Of a stretch of DNA of 64,000 nt, positions 24,406-34,095 are shown piece by piece. Location: assembly GCA_049115715.1 (NCBI GenBank), contig JAGDZQ010000008.1:1-64000 (forward strand). Direction: 5' to 3'. This DNA is from JAMZMI01 sp049115715 (GTDB lineage Bacteria > Bacteroidota > Bacteroidia > Cytophagales > Cyclobacteriaceae). How positions within the stretch are numbered: the first letter of the stretch is position 1; each line of letters opens with the position of its first letter. The translations under genes were made by a program, and so were the position numbers. The notes beneath the pieces are model-generated. The model ran no database searches. It had not been told where the DNA came from and saw only the letters and a list, made by a program, of their open reading frames with translations.

Positions 24406-25311
24406 ATGACAGATAAGATATTGATTACAGGAGGATCCGGTGTTGTTGGAAAGAAACTAAGTAGGCTCCTTTCTGAAAATGGCTATGAAGTTGTTCACTT
24501 GAGCCGTAAAAGCAATGGATTAGAAGAGTTCACCACATTTGAATGGGATATTGGAGGAGGCGTCATTGATGAAAAAGCTTTTGATGGCATCAATCACATT
24601 GTTCATTTGGCTGGAGCCGGAGTTGCAGATGAGAAGTGGACCAAGGGTAGGAAGAAAGTAATTTTAGATAGCCGAGTTGAGTCAACCAAGCTCCTCTTCG
24701 AATATGCAAAGAAGCTCGATGTGAAATTAGACTCTTACATTTCAGCCTCTGCGATTGGGATATACCCATATTCTGAGAGTGAGGTATCAGATGAATCCAG
24801 TGAAGAATCGAATACTTTTTTGGCTGAAGTGGTAAAGAAGTGGGAGGAATCCGCTGATCTGTTTTCAGAGCTCACGCAGGTTGCTAAGATTAGAATCGGA
24901 GTAGTATTGAGTGAGGAAGGAGGAGCGTTGAAGGAAATCGCTAAGCCTATTCGCTTCTTTGTGGGAGCTCCATTGGGACATGGTAATCAATACATGAGCT
25001 GGATTCACATTCAAGATTTGGTTGAGATCTTCAAGTATGCTCTTGAAAATAAACTCAAAGGAGTCTACAACGCCACGGCTCCAAACCCAGTAACCAACGC
25101 CAAGCTCACAAAGACTATTGCCAGATCATTGAAGAGGCCTTTACTTTTGCCCAACGTCCCAGAGTTCGCAATGAAACTGATGCTTGGAGAAATGTCCGAG
25201 ATGATTCTAAACGGGATTAAAGCCTCATCGGATAAAATTAGAACTGCAGGATTTGAATTTACGTTCACTGAGATTGAAGTTGCCGTTAAGGAATTATTCA
25301 GCCGCAAATAA
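24406..25311 (+). CDS. TIGR01777-type NAD(P)-binding epimerase
   Basis: A 301-residue extended short-chain dehydrogenase. Near the N-terminus ITGGSGVVGKKLSRLL is the dinucleotide-binding glycine motif. NHIVHLAGAGVADEKWTKGRK and SYISASAIGIYPYSE follow, and then RIGVVLSEEGGALKEIAKPIRFFVGAPLGHGNQYMSWIHIQD with the terminal NATAPNPVTNAKLTKTIAR. This layout is that of the YfcH/SDR39U1 family, whose substrate is not established. In E. coli the relative has been linked to cell division only loosely. It is followed within 45 bases by a LOG-family gene and may be co-transcribed with it. Confidence 0.92.
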   Translation: MTDKILITGGSGVVGKKLSRLLSENGYEVVHLSRKSNGLEEFTTFEWDIGGGVIDEKAFDGINHIVHLAGAGVADEKWTKGRKKVILDSRVESTKLLFEYAKKLDVKLDSYISASAIGIYPYSESEVSDESSEESNTFLAEVVKKWEESADLFSELTQVAKIRIGVVLSEEGGALKEIAKPIRFFVGAPLGHGNQYMSWIHIQDLVEIFKYALENKLKGVYNATAPNPVTNAKLTKTIARSLKRPLLLPNVPEFAMKLMLGEMSEMILNGIKASSDKIRTAGFEFTFTEIEVAVKELFSRK

Positions 25312-25355
25312 ATGCACATCAAAGCGTTATATTACTTTTAATAAAAGCCCAAAAA

Positions 25356-26090
25356 ATGAGTAGAGAAGGAGAGCCAGTGCCCAACGAAGCAGACGAAAAA
25401 ATAAGAGAAGCTTTCAAAAATAAAGATTGGAACGAGATCAAAACGGCAGATTCATGGGCCATTTTCAAAGTAATGTCTGAGTTTGTTCAGGGTTTTGAAA
25501 AAATGTCGAAAATAGGCCCCTGTGTTTCGATTTTTGGATCAGCTCGCACACCCAGAGATCACAAATATTATTTGATGGCAGAGGACATTGCTGCTAAACT
25601 GGTCTCTTCAGGTTACGGTGTAATCACTGGTGGAGGTCCAGGCATTATGGAAGCGGGCAATAAAGGAGCTCATAAGTACAATGGAAAGTCTGTTGGCCTC
25701 AACATAGATCTACCCTTTGAGCAGTTTGAAAATATCTACATAGATCGAGATAAGCTGATCAACTTCGATTACTTCTTCGTGAGGAAAGTAATGTTTGTGA
25801 AATATGCTCAAGGCTTTATCGTCATGCCTGGAGGTTTTGGAACACTGGACGAGTTATTTGAAGCGATCACCTTGATTCAAACTCAGAAGATTGGCAAATT
25901 CCCAATTGTGCTGGTAGGACATAGCTTTTGGGATGGATTGATAGATTGGATTAAAGATGTGCTTTTGGATCAGGAAAATAATATCAACAAGGAAGATCTT
26001 GATCTATTTTCTGTAGTTGATACCCCAGATGAAGCAGTTCAAAAAATTTATGAGTTTTACGGCAAATATTTACTCAGTCCTAATTTCTAA
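25356..26090 (+). CDS. LOG-family protein (TIGR00730 Rossmann fold)
   Basis: A 244-residue cytosolic protein. The family motifs are GGGPGIMEAGNKGAHKYNG near residue 90 and MPGGFGTLDELFEAITLIQT near 155, the PGGxGTxxE motif of cytokinin-activating phosphoribohydrolases. Such enzymes cut the N-glycosidic bond of adenosine or cytokinin monophosphates, releasing the base. Bacterial homologues act as AMP or general nucleotide glycosidases. An N-terminal acidic extension (residues 1-45) is longer than in plant LOG and typical of Bacteroidota. The catalytic residues look intact. The bacterial physiological role is not settled. Confidence 0.9.
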   Translation: MSREGEPVPNEADEKIREAFKNKDWNEIKTADSWAIFKVMSEFVQGFEKMSKIGPCVSIFGSARTPRDHKYYLMAEDIAAKLVSSGYGVITGGGPGIMEAGNKGAHKYNGKSVGLNIDLPFEQFENIYIDRDKLINFDYFFVRKVMFVKYAQGFIVMPGGFGTLDELFEAITLIQTQKIGKFPIVLVGHSFWDGLIDWIKDVLLDQENNINKEDLDLFSVVDTPDEAVQKIYEFYGKYLLSPNF

Positions 26091-26137
26091 CTTGACTAGA
26101 TTAGTAGCCTCAAATTCGATAGTTAAATTCCATTCCC

Positions 26138-28996
26138 TTGAATAACCAATCCGATTCCGTGCTCGATCCGGTAGAGCAGAAGATTTCCGAGCCTGTTATA
26201 GAGATTTTTGGCGCTAGAGAACACAATCTCAAAGACATTAATCTGACCTTTCCACGTAACAAACTGGTGGTTATTACAGGTATTAGTGGAAGTGGGAAAT
26301 CATCATTAGCTTTTGATACCATCTATGCAGAAGGTCAGCGTAGATATATGGAAAGTTTTTCTGCGTATGCTCGCTCTTTCATCGGGAATATGGAACGACC
26401 AGACGTTGACAAAATCAATGGATTGAGTCCGGTCATTTCCATTGAGCAAAAGACCACATCGAGAAACCCTAGATCCACAGTTGGTACCGTTACGGAAATA
26501 TATGATTTCCTAAGGCTCCTTTTCGCAAGAGCAGGAGAGGCGTTTTCCTACATCACTGGCAATAAGATGGTTCGCCAGACAGAAGAGCAAATTCTCGATC
26601 ACATCCTCAAAACCTATGATGGAGGAAAACTCGTCATTCTGGCACCTGTAGTTAAAGGAAGAAAAGGCCACTATCGAGAGTTGTTTGTGCAGATAAGGAA
26701 GCTTGGCTTCACCAAAGTGCGAGTCAATGGAGAAATCCTTGACATAGAGCCTAAAATGCAGGTGGATAGATACAAGACCCATGATATTGAAATAGTAATC
26801 GATCGGATCGTTGTAGGAAGAAAAGACGAAAAGCGGATCAGAAAATCATTAGAAACAGCTTTTAAGCAAGCCAATGGTATTCTAATGGTTCAAGATGCGG
26901 AGGGAGGTACAGCGCATTTTTCAAGATATTTGATGGATCCGGAATCAGGGCTTTCATACGACGAACCTGCTCCCAATAGCTTTTCTTTTAACTCTCCCTA
27001 TGGAGCGTGCTCTTCTTGCAATGGATTAGGAGTCATTGAGGAGATTTCCAAAGAGTCGGTGATTCCAGATACAGAGTTGAGCATCAGTAGAGGAGGAATA
27101 GCTCCACTTGGGGAGTACAGAGATATCTGGATTTTTAAAAAGATTCAAGCAATTCTCAAAAGAAACAAAGTTGACCTCAGTACTCCGATCAAAGATATTC
27201 CAGAAGAGCTAATTGATATATTACTCTATGGAGACAGTGTCCCGGTTGCCGTGAGTTCTGTCAAATATCCAGGAACAGATTGGAATACAAAGTTTGAAGG
27301 GATCATCAACTTTTTAGAAAAACAAAAAGATACCGGCTCGGAAAAAATTCGTCAGTGGGTCAAAGAATATACCGACACAAGAGTTTGCCCTGATTGCAAT
27401 GGGTATAGGCTGAAGAAAGAGTCGCTTCATTTCAAGATAGATGACCATCATATCGGACAGCTTGCCCAGATGAATATTGATGATCTCAAGATTTGGTTTG
27501 ATGGGTTGGAAGATAGACTTACAGATAGACAACAGATTATCGCGCAGGAGATTCTCAAGGAACTGCGAAAGCGAGTTGGATTTCTACTTGATGTTGGACT
27601 TAACTATTTAAGTCTTAACCGATCGCTGAGAACCCTCTCAGGAGGAGAAGCCCAACGAATAAGATTGGCCACTCAGATCGGGACTCAGCTTGTCAATGTA
27701 CTCTATATCCTGGATGAGCCAAGCATAGGTCTTCATCAGCGAGACAATGTTAAACTTATTCAGGCACTCAAAGATTTGCGTGACTTAGGCAATACAGTGA
27801 TTGTGGTGGAGCACGATAAAGATATGATGCTGGAGTCAGATTTCATTGTGGATATTGGGCCTGGTGCGGGTAGACATGGAGGGCACATCGTGGCAGCAGA
27901 AATCCCAAAGGACTTTGTCAAGAACCATACGCTTACAGCCAGCTACCTAAACGGTGAGAGCAAGATCGAAACCCCTAAAAAAAGAAGAGAGGGGAATGGC
28001 GAGATAATAAAACTCACAGGAGCGAAAGGGCATAATCTTAGAAACGTAGATCTGACACTTCCATTGGGAAAAATGACGTGTATAACGGGTGTTTCCGGGA
28101 GCGGGAAGTCAAGTCTCATACATGAGACGCTTTATCCAATTCTTAGAAAATTCTTTTACAAATCCCGAACCGAACCATTGCCATATGATGAGCTGACGGG
28201 CTTGGAACATTTGGATAAAGTTATAGAAGTGGATCAGTCGCCTATTGGACGTACACCAAGATCAAATCCCGCAACATATACAGGGGTTTTCACGGATATT
28301 AGATCTCTTTTTTCGGAACTTCCAGAATCAAAAATAAGAGGATACAAGCCGGGAAGGTTTTCCTTCAACGTAAAGGGAGGGAGATGCGAAACTTGTCAAG
28401 GAGGAGGAATGAGAGTGATCGAGATGGATTTTTTACCAGACGTTCATGTTCCATGTGAGACTTGTAAGGGCAAGCGATACAACAGAGAAACACTGGAAGT
28501 TAGATTCAAGGGCAAGTCAATTTCCGACGTGCTTGATATGACAGTGGAGCAAGCAGTTGATTTTTTCGAAAATCAACCTAGAATATTGAATCGAATAACC
28601 ACACTCAATGAGGTTGGGCTTGGTTATGTATCATTAGGACAGCACGCCACCACGCTTTCCGGAGGAGAAGCGCAAAGAGTTAAGCTAGCCACGGAACTTT
28701 CTAAGAGAGACACAGGAAAGACTTTTTATATATTAGATGAACCTACAACAGGTCTTCATTTTCAAGATATTCAACATCTGCTTGGAGTTCTGAACAAGCT
28801 TGTCGGGAAGGGCAATACAGTTCTTATAATCGAGCACAATTTAGATGTAATCAAAGTAGCAGATTACATTGTGGATATGGGACCAGAGGGAGGAAATGGT
28901 GGTGGACAGATAGTCGCCGAAGGTACTCCGGAAGAAGTGGTTAAGAAAGGAAGCGGCTACACCTGGAAATTTCTAAAGGAAGAATTGGAGTCTTGA
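26138..28996 (+). CDS. uvrA: Excinuclease ABC subunit A
   Basis: A 952-residue nucleotide excision repair ATPase that scans DNA for bulky lesions with UvrB. Walker A motifs are GISGSGKSS near residue 49 and GVSGSGKSS near 651, and each half has its LSGGEAQR signature (RTLSGGEAQRIRLA, TTLSGGEAQRVKLA). Zinc-module cysteines are CSSCNGLG, CPDCNGYRL and CETCQGGG...CETCKGKRYN. The start is a TTG at 26138, with a GTG seven codons later as the alternative; no ATG fits. Length is normal. uvrC lies elsewhere in the window on the other strand. Confidence 0.98.
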   Translation: MNNQSDSVLDPVEQKISEPVIEIFGAREHNLKDINLTFPRNKLVVITGISGSGKSSLAFDTIYAEGQRRYMESFSAYARSFIGNMERPDVDKINGLSPVISIEQKTTSRNPRSTVGTVTEIYDFLRLLFARAGEAFSYITGNKMVRQTEEQILDHILKTYDGGKLVILAPVVKGRKGHYRELFVQIRKLGFTKVRVNGEILDIEPKMQVDRYKTHDIEIVIDRIVVGRKDEKRIRKSLETAFKQANGILMVQDAEGGTAHFSRYLMDPESGLSYDEPAPNSFSFNSPYGACSSCNGLGVIEEISKESVIPDTELSISRGGIAPLGEYRDIWIFKKIQAILKRNKVDLSTPIKDIPEELIDILLYGDSVPVAVSSVKYPGTDWNTKFEGIINFLEKQKDTGSEKIRQWVKEYTDTRVCPDCNGYRLKKESLHFKIDDHHIGQLAQMNIDDLKIWFDGLEDRLTDRQQIIAQEILKELRKRVGFLLDVGLNYLSLNRSLRTLSGGEAQRIRLATQIGTQLVNVLYILDEPSIGLHQRDNVKLIQALKDLRDLGNTVIVVEHDKDMMLESDFIVDIGPGAGRHGGHIVAAEIPKDFVKNHTLTASYLNGESKIETPKKRREGNGEIIKLTGAKGHNLRNVDLTLPLGKMTCITGVSGSGKSSLIHETLYPILRKFFYKSRTEPLPYDELTGLEHLDKVIEVDQSPIGRTPRSNPATYTGVFTDIRSLFSELPESKIRGYKPGRFSFNVKGGRCETCQGGGMRVIEMDFLPDVHVPCETCKGKRYNRETLEVRFKGKSISDVLDMTVEQAVDFFENQPRILNRITTLNEVGLGYVSLGQHATTLSGGEAQRVKLATELSKRDTGKTFYILDEPTTGLHFQDIQHLLGVLNKLVGKGNTVLIIEHNLDVIKVADYIVDMGPEGGNGGGQIVAEGTPEEVVKKGSGYTWKFLKEELES

Positions 28997-29124
28997 TAGG
29001 ATCACGGGAGCAAACCCTTATTCATCCGATTATAATCTCTAAAATCGTTTTATAAGAATAAAGGTGAACCATTACTGCTAACTCAACTATTTTACCGGTG
29101 GTATTTTACTAACTGACAAGCTCA

Positions 29125-30144
29125 ATGAGTAAAAAAAAGATTTACTGGCTTTGCCAAATTCTTGGATGGTCTTTGTGGGCTTTGGTACAGATCGTGCTCT
29201 ACTCTACCACTCAGGGAGATAGTTCTACCCAGTTTTTCGGTGAGATACTTCTCATTATACTTCATATAGGATTAACCCATTGCATCAGGTACTCGCTGAT
29301 TCATTTTGGTTGGCTCAATTTATCTCTCCTATCGCTGATTTTAAGAACCCTTGGTCTGATCGTGATTCTTGCTATCGCCAATGATCTATTTGCTCTCACT
29401 TACAGATGGGCCGTAAGCGATGTTCGGACACAGCATTTTGCACTGTTACTTGTGGATTTTTTAATACCATTTGTACTTTACGTTTTTTGGACAATCTTAT
29501 ACCTCTCTGTTCATTATTTTGAAAACTACAACAAGTCCCTTAAGTACGAGGCGGCTGTGAGAGAAATCGAGCTAAACAACTTGCGATCGCAGTTGAATCC
29601 GCATTTTATTTTCAATGCATTGAATAGCATTCGAGCACTTGTCGATGAAAACCCAAAGAAATCGAAAAACGCAATTACACAACTTTCTAATATCCTTAGG
29701 AACTCTCTGATGGTAGACCGAAAGCGGCTTATCCATTTCTCAGAAGAACTAAGAACAATACAAGATTATCTGGCGCTTGAATCCATTCGCTACGAAGAAC
29801 GTTTAAAAACAAAGTTTGATATTGATCCAGCATCACAAGATTATCTCATTCCACCACTTATGGTACAGACCCTTGTGGAAAATGGGATCAAGCATGGAGT
29901 AGCCGAATTAAAAGATGGAGGAGAAATAAGTTTGATAACAAACATTAGAGACAACTTTCTAAGTGTTGAAATTAGAAACACAGGGCAGATTTTAGAAAAG
30001 AAACAAAAATCGGTGAGCGGCTTTGGGCTAAGCAATACCAAAAAGAGATTAGAGCTGATTTATGGAGATGAGGCCAGTTTTTCAATAAAAAATGAAAACA
30101 AACATACCGTATTAACAGAAATCTTAATTCCAAGATCATTATAA
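29125..30144 (+). CDS. LytS/YehU-like sensor histidine kinase
   Basis: A 339-residue membrane kinase. Four predicted membrane helices occupy the first ~140 residues (WSLWALVQIVLYS, GEILLIILHIGLTH, LILRTLGLIVILAIAN, LVDFLIPFVLYVFWTILYL). A short coiled linker leads to the His_kinase domain with LRSQLNPHFIFNALNSIRALV, the phospho-accepting His being near residue 159. The ATPase region has LVENGIKHGV and GFGLSNTKKRL. No periplasmic sensor domain is present, so the signal may be membrane-borne. The LytTR response regulator starts 10 bases downstream and is its cognate partner. The stimulus is unknown. Confidence 0.93.
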   Translation: MSKKKIYWLCQILGWSLWALVQIVLYSTTQGDSSTQFFGEILLIILHIGLTHCIRYSLIHFGWLNLSLLSLILRTLGLIVILAIANDLFALTYRWAVSDVRTQHFALLLVDFLIPFVLYVFWTILYLSVHYFENYNKSLKYEAAVREIELNNLRSQLNPHFIFNALNSIRALVDENPKKSKNAITQLSNILRNSLMVDRKRLIHFSEELRTIQDYLALESIRYEERLKTKFDIDPASQDYLIPPLMVQTLVENGIKHGVAELKDGGEISLITNIRDNFLSVEIRNTGQILEKKQKSVSGFGLSNTKKRLELIYGDEASFSIKNENKHTVLTEILIPRSL

Positions 30145-30154
30145 TTACCAAGAT

Positions 30155-30868
30155 ATGAAGGCATTAATTGTAGATGACGAACGATTGGCTAGGAAAGAGT
30201 TAACGACTCTTCTAGACGAGCACAAAGACATTGAAATAGTAGGAGAAGCAGCCAATGTAGATGAGGCACTCACTCAGATTACCAAGCTTAATCCCGATTT
30301 GATTTTTCTGGATATTCAGATGCCTGGCGAATCAGGTTTTGATTTGTTGGAGAAGCTAGAGAAAGTTCCTGAAGTTGTGTTCACCACAGCATTTGACGAA
30401 TTTGCCATTAAAGCATTTGACGTCAGTGCGTTGGATTACCTGTTAAAACCGATTCAACCGGAAAGACTTGGAGCCGCGATCAATAAGATAAGAAAGGAAA
30501 ACCTTGTTGATTCCATGCATGATAAGAAAACCCTCGGTAGCAATGATCAGGTTTTTGTGAAAGATGGAGATAAGTGTTGGTTCGTGAGACTGGAAGACGT
30601 CAGACTTTTTGAGTCGGATGGAAACTATATCAAAGTGTTTTTCGGGACAAATAAGCCCATGATTCACAAGTCACTCAATGCACTGGATGAACGCTTAGAT
30701 AGTCGTTCCTTTTTTAGAGCAAGTAGAAAACACATAATCAATCTCGGATGGGTCGAGAATATCGATACCTGGTTCAATGGGGGGTTATTGGTTCAGCTTA
30801 AGGGTGGGGAAAAAATTGAGGTTAGCCGCAGGCAAGCCGCCAGATTCAAGGAGAGAATGAGTCTCTAG
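30155..30868 (+). CDS. LytTR-family response regulator
   Basis: A 237-residue regulator. The receiver domain (residues 1-120) has the acidic pair at DDE, the phospho-acceptor Asp53 in FLDIQMPG, and Lys in YLLKPIQPERL. The C-terminal LytTR DNA-binding domain (about 140-235) shows VRLFESDGNYIKVFF, SLNALDERLDSRSFFRASRKHIINL and GGEKIEVSRRQAARFKERM. It pairs with the kinase just upstream. LytTR regulators bind direct repeats ahead of target promoters and in other bacteria often control envelope or secretion genes. Targets cannot be told here. The 3' end overlaps the convergent hypothetical gene by 4 bases. Confidence 0.95.
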   Translation: MKALIVDDERLARKELTTLLDEHKDIEIVGEAANVDEALTQITKLNPDLIFLDIQMPGESGFDLLEKLEKVPEVVFTTAFDEFAIKAFDVSALDYLLKPIQPERLGAAINKIRKENLVDSMHDKKTLGSNDQVFVKDGDKCWFVRLEDVRLFESDGNYIKVFFGTNKPMIHKSLNALDERLDSRSFFRASRKHIINLGWVENIDTWFNGGLLVQLKGGEKIEVSRRQAARFKERMSL

Positions 30869-31230
30869 TGGTTGATGTTTTGGAGAAACTCTTTTTCAAT
30901 ATGCCAGTCTTTGGATAAGTTGATCATAGCAGTTGTTTCCATTTCTGTCACGTAACCTTTCTGGTGATTTTCTTCCCATACTTCTGTTAGATATTGAAGC
31001 TTGGTTGGCTCATCGACACTTATGAGAGCCCGAGAAAGAAATTCTTTGGCACGTTCAAATGCAGACATATAATCTTGTGAAATGAAGTGATTCGCCCAGG
31101 CAAGCTCATCGGCAGCATCGTATTTTACAGCAGCATTATCAAGTAAAATCTTTTCCTCGTCTTCCAACCCATGATAGTGGAAAACCAATGATTTCAATAA
31201 CATGATCGCTTTCTTTATTTCTTCATTCAT
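30865..31230 (-). CDS. Helical hypothetical protein
   Basis: A 121-residue soluble, mostly helical and acidic protein (KKAIMLLKSLVFHYHGLEDEEKILLDNAAVKYDA, then SAFERAKEFLSRAL and KLQYLTEVWEENHQKGYVTEMET). I recognise no domain. The EMETTAMINLSKDW stretch suggests a compact helical bundle. It is followed on the same strand by hemW after 20 bases upstream of which its own start lies, so it is the downstream gene of a hemW operon. Nothing in the sequence links it to heme. Function unknown. Confidence 0.6.
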   Translation of the reverse strand: MNEEIKKAIMLLKSLVFHYHGLEDEEKILLDNAAVKYDAADELAWANHFISQDYMSAFERAKEFLSRALISVDEPTKLQYLTEVWEENHQKGYVTEMETTAMINLSKDWHIEKEFLQNINH

Positions 31231-31250
31231 GGAATAAAATTACTGCTTTA

Positions 31251-32381
31251 TTATTCATCAAAAAATAACCTGAGTGCGATTTCGTCAGCAACCATAAACC
31301 CATCTACGGTCAAGGCAATATTTCTTGGATCATTTTTAATCAGCCTACTTTCAACCAAACTTTGAATTTCCTCTGATTTCCACTCTACCAGATCAACGCC
31401 AAACCGATCTTGAAATTGAATCAGGTCAATACCCGAAGCTGTCCTTAGTCTGGTTAGTATGTATTCATTTCTTTTCTGAGAATCTGATAGTAGCTCAATC
31501 GTTTTTGGGATTTTCCTATCAGCAATCGAGGCGATATATTTCGAATTATTGCTCACGTTGTAAGACCTTCTGTAAGTGTCGTACGAGTGTGCTCCGGGAC
31601 CAATCCCAATATATTTTTCTCCCGACCAATATGCCGAATTGTGCTTTGACTCAAAACCCCCAATTGCAAAATTGGAGACCTCATAGTGATTGTAACCATG
31701 ATTTGTCAAAGTATCAATAGCCAATCGGTATTGCTTCGCCGCTAATTCCTCAGAGGTTTCATGAAACTTACCTTTTGCCAACCATTTTCCAAAAACAGTC
31801 TTTTCTTCTATAGTAAGACCATACAAAGAAATATGAGGAAGGTTCAGTTCAATTACCTTTTCGAGATCCCGTTTCCAATAGTCCATTTCTTGTGGAGGGA
31901 TCGCATATATCAGGTCTACGGTAAGGTTGTCAAACCCGATTTCTTGAGCATCTCTGACGCACCTTTCAGAATCATTCGAACTATGTATTCGATTAATGTA
32001 TTTTAGACGTGAGTTGTCAAAAGTTTGAATTCCTATGCTAAGACGATTGATCCCGATCGATTTTAGTTGCTTGAGCTTAGTTTTGGTAAGATCATCCGGG
32101 TTTGCTTCCAGCGTAATTTCGACTTGCTCACCTACTTCAAAACTTGAATGAATCGAGTCCAGAATTTCGTGAAGCATCTTGTCCGAAAAAATGGATGGAG
32201 TCCCCCCTCCGAAATAAATTGTTTTGATAATTTCTCCTTCACCCTCCTGTTTTCGCATTGACACTTCATTGCAAATTGCCTGATGCATATGCTCAATGCC
32301 ATTCAAGTTAGTGCTAAAGTGGAAGTCACAGTAGAAACATGCTTGTTTACAAAAGGGGACGTGGATATAGATTCCAGACAA
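31251..32381 (-). CDS. hemW: Radical SAM heme chaperone HemW
   Basis: A 376-residue radical SAM protein. The cluster motif is CKQACFYC (Cys11, Cys15, Cys18), followed by CDFHFSTN. IKTIYFGGGTPS, then EITLEANPDDL, GINRLSIGIQTFD, FDNLTVDLIYAIPPQ and HNSAYWSGEKYIGIGPGAHSY are all family hallmarks. The CxxxCxxCxF/D layout, with Asp after the third Cys rather than the extra Cys of true HemN, marks HemW, a heme chaperone, not the anaerobic coproporphyrinogen oxidase. The start at 32381 is close to the divergent Omp85-family gene at 32440, so they share a 58-base promoter region. Confidence 0.93.
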   Translation of the reverse strand: MSGIYIHVPFCKQACFYCDFHFSTNLNGIEHMHQAICNEVSMRKQEGEGEIIKTIYFGGGTPSIFSDKMLHEILDSIHSSFEVGEQVEITLEANPDDLTKTKLKQLKSIGINRLSIGIQTFDNSRLKYINRIHSSNDSERCVRDAQEIGFDNLTVDLIYAIPPQEMDYWKRDLEKVIELNLPHISLYGLTIEEKTVFGKWLAKGKFHETSEELAAKQYRLAIDTLTNHGYNHYEVSNFAIGGFESKHNSAYWSGEKYIGIGPGAHSYDTYRRSYNVSNNSKYIASIADRKIPKTIELLSDSQKRNEYILTRLRTASGIDLIQFQDRFGVDLVEWKSEEIQSLVESRLIKNDPRNIALTVDGFMVADEIALRLFFDE

Positions 32382-32439
32382 ATTGAATTCCTGTTTGAGG
32401 GCTTAGCTACTTTATTCAGTATAACTAACTTGCAATTTA

Positions 32440-34095
32440 ATGTGGAATAAAGGGATTAGTTGCATTCTTTATTTAACCTTTCTGGTGACCTTTAGCTCAG
32501 TTCGAGCTCAGCAACATGTTATCTATGTCGATTCCTCAGAAGTTTTTCGAGGGCAGCTTGCAACCCAAACCCAACAGTCCTATGAAGTCAACAAAGTCCT
32601 AAGACTTCTATGGAAACAAGGTCACTTATTCGCCAAGGTAAATAGTTCCTCGCAGCAACAAACAAATATTGAAAAAGGAGCCGTTTATCCCTTTTTCATA
32701 CAATCCTTTCTAGATCAAGATTCAACACAAATACCACTGAACGGACGCAAACAGAAAGAAGTATTTAAAACTCTGAATGACCAAATCGCCTATTGGAGCA
32801 ATAAGGGTTATCCTTTTGCATCCCTCAAAATCCTTGATATTCGAAAAGAAAAAGAAGGGTTTTCTGCAGATCTTCGACTGGAAAAAGGCCCTATGATTAC
32901 CTACGATACAGTTTTTCTTATTAATAGGGTCAGTACTTCTAAATCCTACATTGAGAAGTCACTGGATATTGAAAGAGGTGAGTTATTCAATGAGAATTCT
33001 TATCGAGCAATTGAAAAAACGATCAATAGACTTCCGTATCTATCCATTGCCAAACCCCCTGATGTCGCATTTGAAAAAGAAACTGCTACCATATATCTTG
33101 ATTTGAAAGAACGCAATTCCAACTCCTTCGAGGGAGTTGTAGGATTACTTCCTGGCCAATCCTCGGGAGACCTTCTCATTACCGGTTATATTGATTTGCA
33201 GTTGAATAACCTGTTCAAATCTGGGAAAGCATTTTCATTGAAATGGAATCGATTTGCTGTTCAATCCCAATCGTTGGATCTTGATTACAGCCATCCGTTT
33301 TTTCTTGACACGAGGATACTTTTTGATTTTGATTTTTCCCTTTTCAAACAAGATACTACCTTCTTGAACCAGCAGGTAGACTTTGCGATGGGTTCTTATA
33401 TAGGGAGCTCTGGAATTTTCAAGGTTGGCTACAGCAGATCAAATGCAAACCTGATATCAACCGATCAAGACTTTATAGAATTAAATAATGTCATTGACTA
33501 TAAAAGGGACACTTATAACCTTTCCTTTGGTTTCAACAACTATGACTATCCTTTTGGATTTAGCCAAGGCTGGAAAATGACCTCAACAGCTATGATTGGT
33601 CAAAAAAAAATCGAAAAGAACCCCAATATCGACCCTCAGTATTATGATTCGATAATTGCAAAATCCAATCTTCTGATTCTGAAACTTAAGTCAAAGTATC
33701 AGAAGAAACTCTACAAGCAGTTGACCCTATATCAGCAAATAGAATCCTCGCTTATTTTTAATAATCAGCTCCTCAATAATGAGTTATCCAGACTCGGTGG
33801 ATTGCAGTCAGTCAGAGGGTTCAATGAAAACTTCTTTTTTGCGAGTCAATACTTAATGAGCAGATTGGAAATAAGACAATACTTGGAACGTGAATCGTAT
33901 TTTATGCTGTTTTATGATCAGCTCTTTTTTAACAACACCTCTCAGAGAGATTATCCTTTTGGACTCGGACTTGGATTAGCCCTTTCTACAAACAATAGCT
34001 TGTTTAACTTTGCAATGGCTGTAGGAAAATCCAAGGAAACTGCTTTCAATTTTTCTAACGCAAAGATTCATTTTGGCTATACCTCAAGATTTTGA
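32440..34095 (+). CDS. Omp85-superfamily outer membrane protein (BamA/TamA-like)
   Basis: A 551-residue outer membrane protein with a signal peptide ending near VRAQ, one or two POTRA-like modules (VNKVLRLLWKQGHLFAKVN; LNDQIAYWSNKGYPFASLKILD; SLDIERGELFNENSYRAIEKTINRLPYL), and a C-terminal 16-strand-type barrel. GLQSVRGFNENFFFASQYLM includes the loop-6 VRGF motif that defines Omp85 proteins, and the chain ends in an aromatic strand HFGYTSRF. It is smaller than BamA, so a TamA- or patatin-barrel-like relative is more likely. It probably inserts or exports proteins or lipids. The stop overlaps the DUF4271 start. Confidence 0.85.
   Translation: MWNKGISCILYLTFLVTFSSVRAQQHVIYVDSSEVFRGQLATQTQQSYEVNKVLRLLWKQGHLFAKVNSSSQQQTNIEKGAVYPFFIQSFLDQDSTQIPLNGRKQKEVFKTLNDQIAYWSNKGYPFASLKILDIRKEKEGFSADLRLEKGPMITYDTVFLINRVSTSKSYIEKSLDIERGELFNENSYRAIEKTINRLPYLSIAKPPDVAFEKETATIYLDLKERNSNSFEGVVGLLPGQSSGDLLITGYIDLQLNNLFKSGKAFSLKWNRFAVQSQSLDLDYSHPFFLDTRILFDFDFSLFKQDTTFLNQQVDFAMGSYIGSSGIFKVGYSRSNANLISTDQDFIELNNVIDYKRDTYNLSFGFNNYDYPFGFSQGWKMTSTAMIGQKKIEKNPNIDPQYYDSIIAKSNLLILKLKSKYQKKLYKQLTLYQQIESSLIFNNQLLNNELSRLGGLQSVRGFNENFFFASQYLMSRLEIRQYLERESYFMLFYDQLFFNNTSQRDYPFGLGLGLALSTNNSLFNFAMAVGKSKETAFNFSNAKIHFGYTSRF

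Noticed and set aside
31251..32381. Annotation as oxygen-independent coproporphyrinogen oxidase HemN
   Set aside because: The cluster motif is CxxxCxxCD rather than CxxxCxxCxC and the length is 376 residues, which marks HemW.
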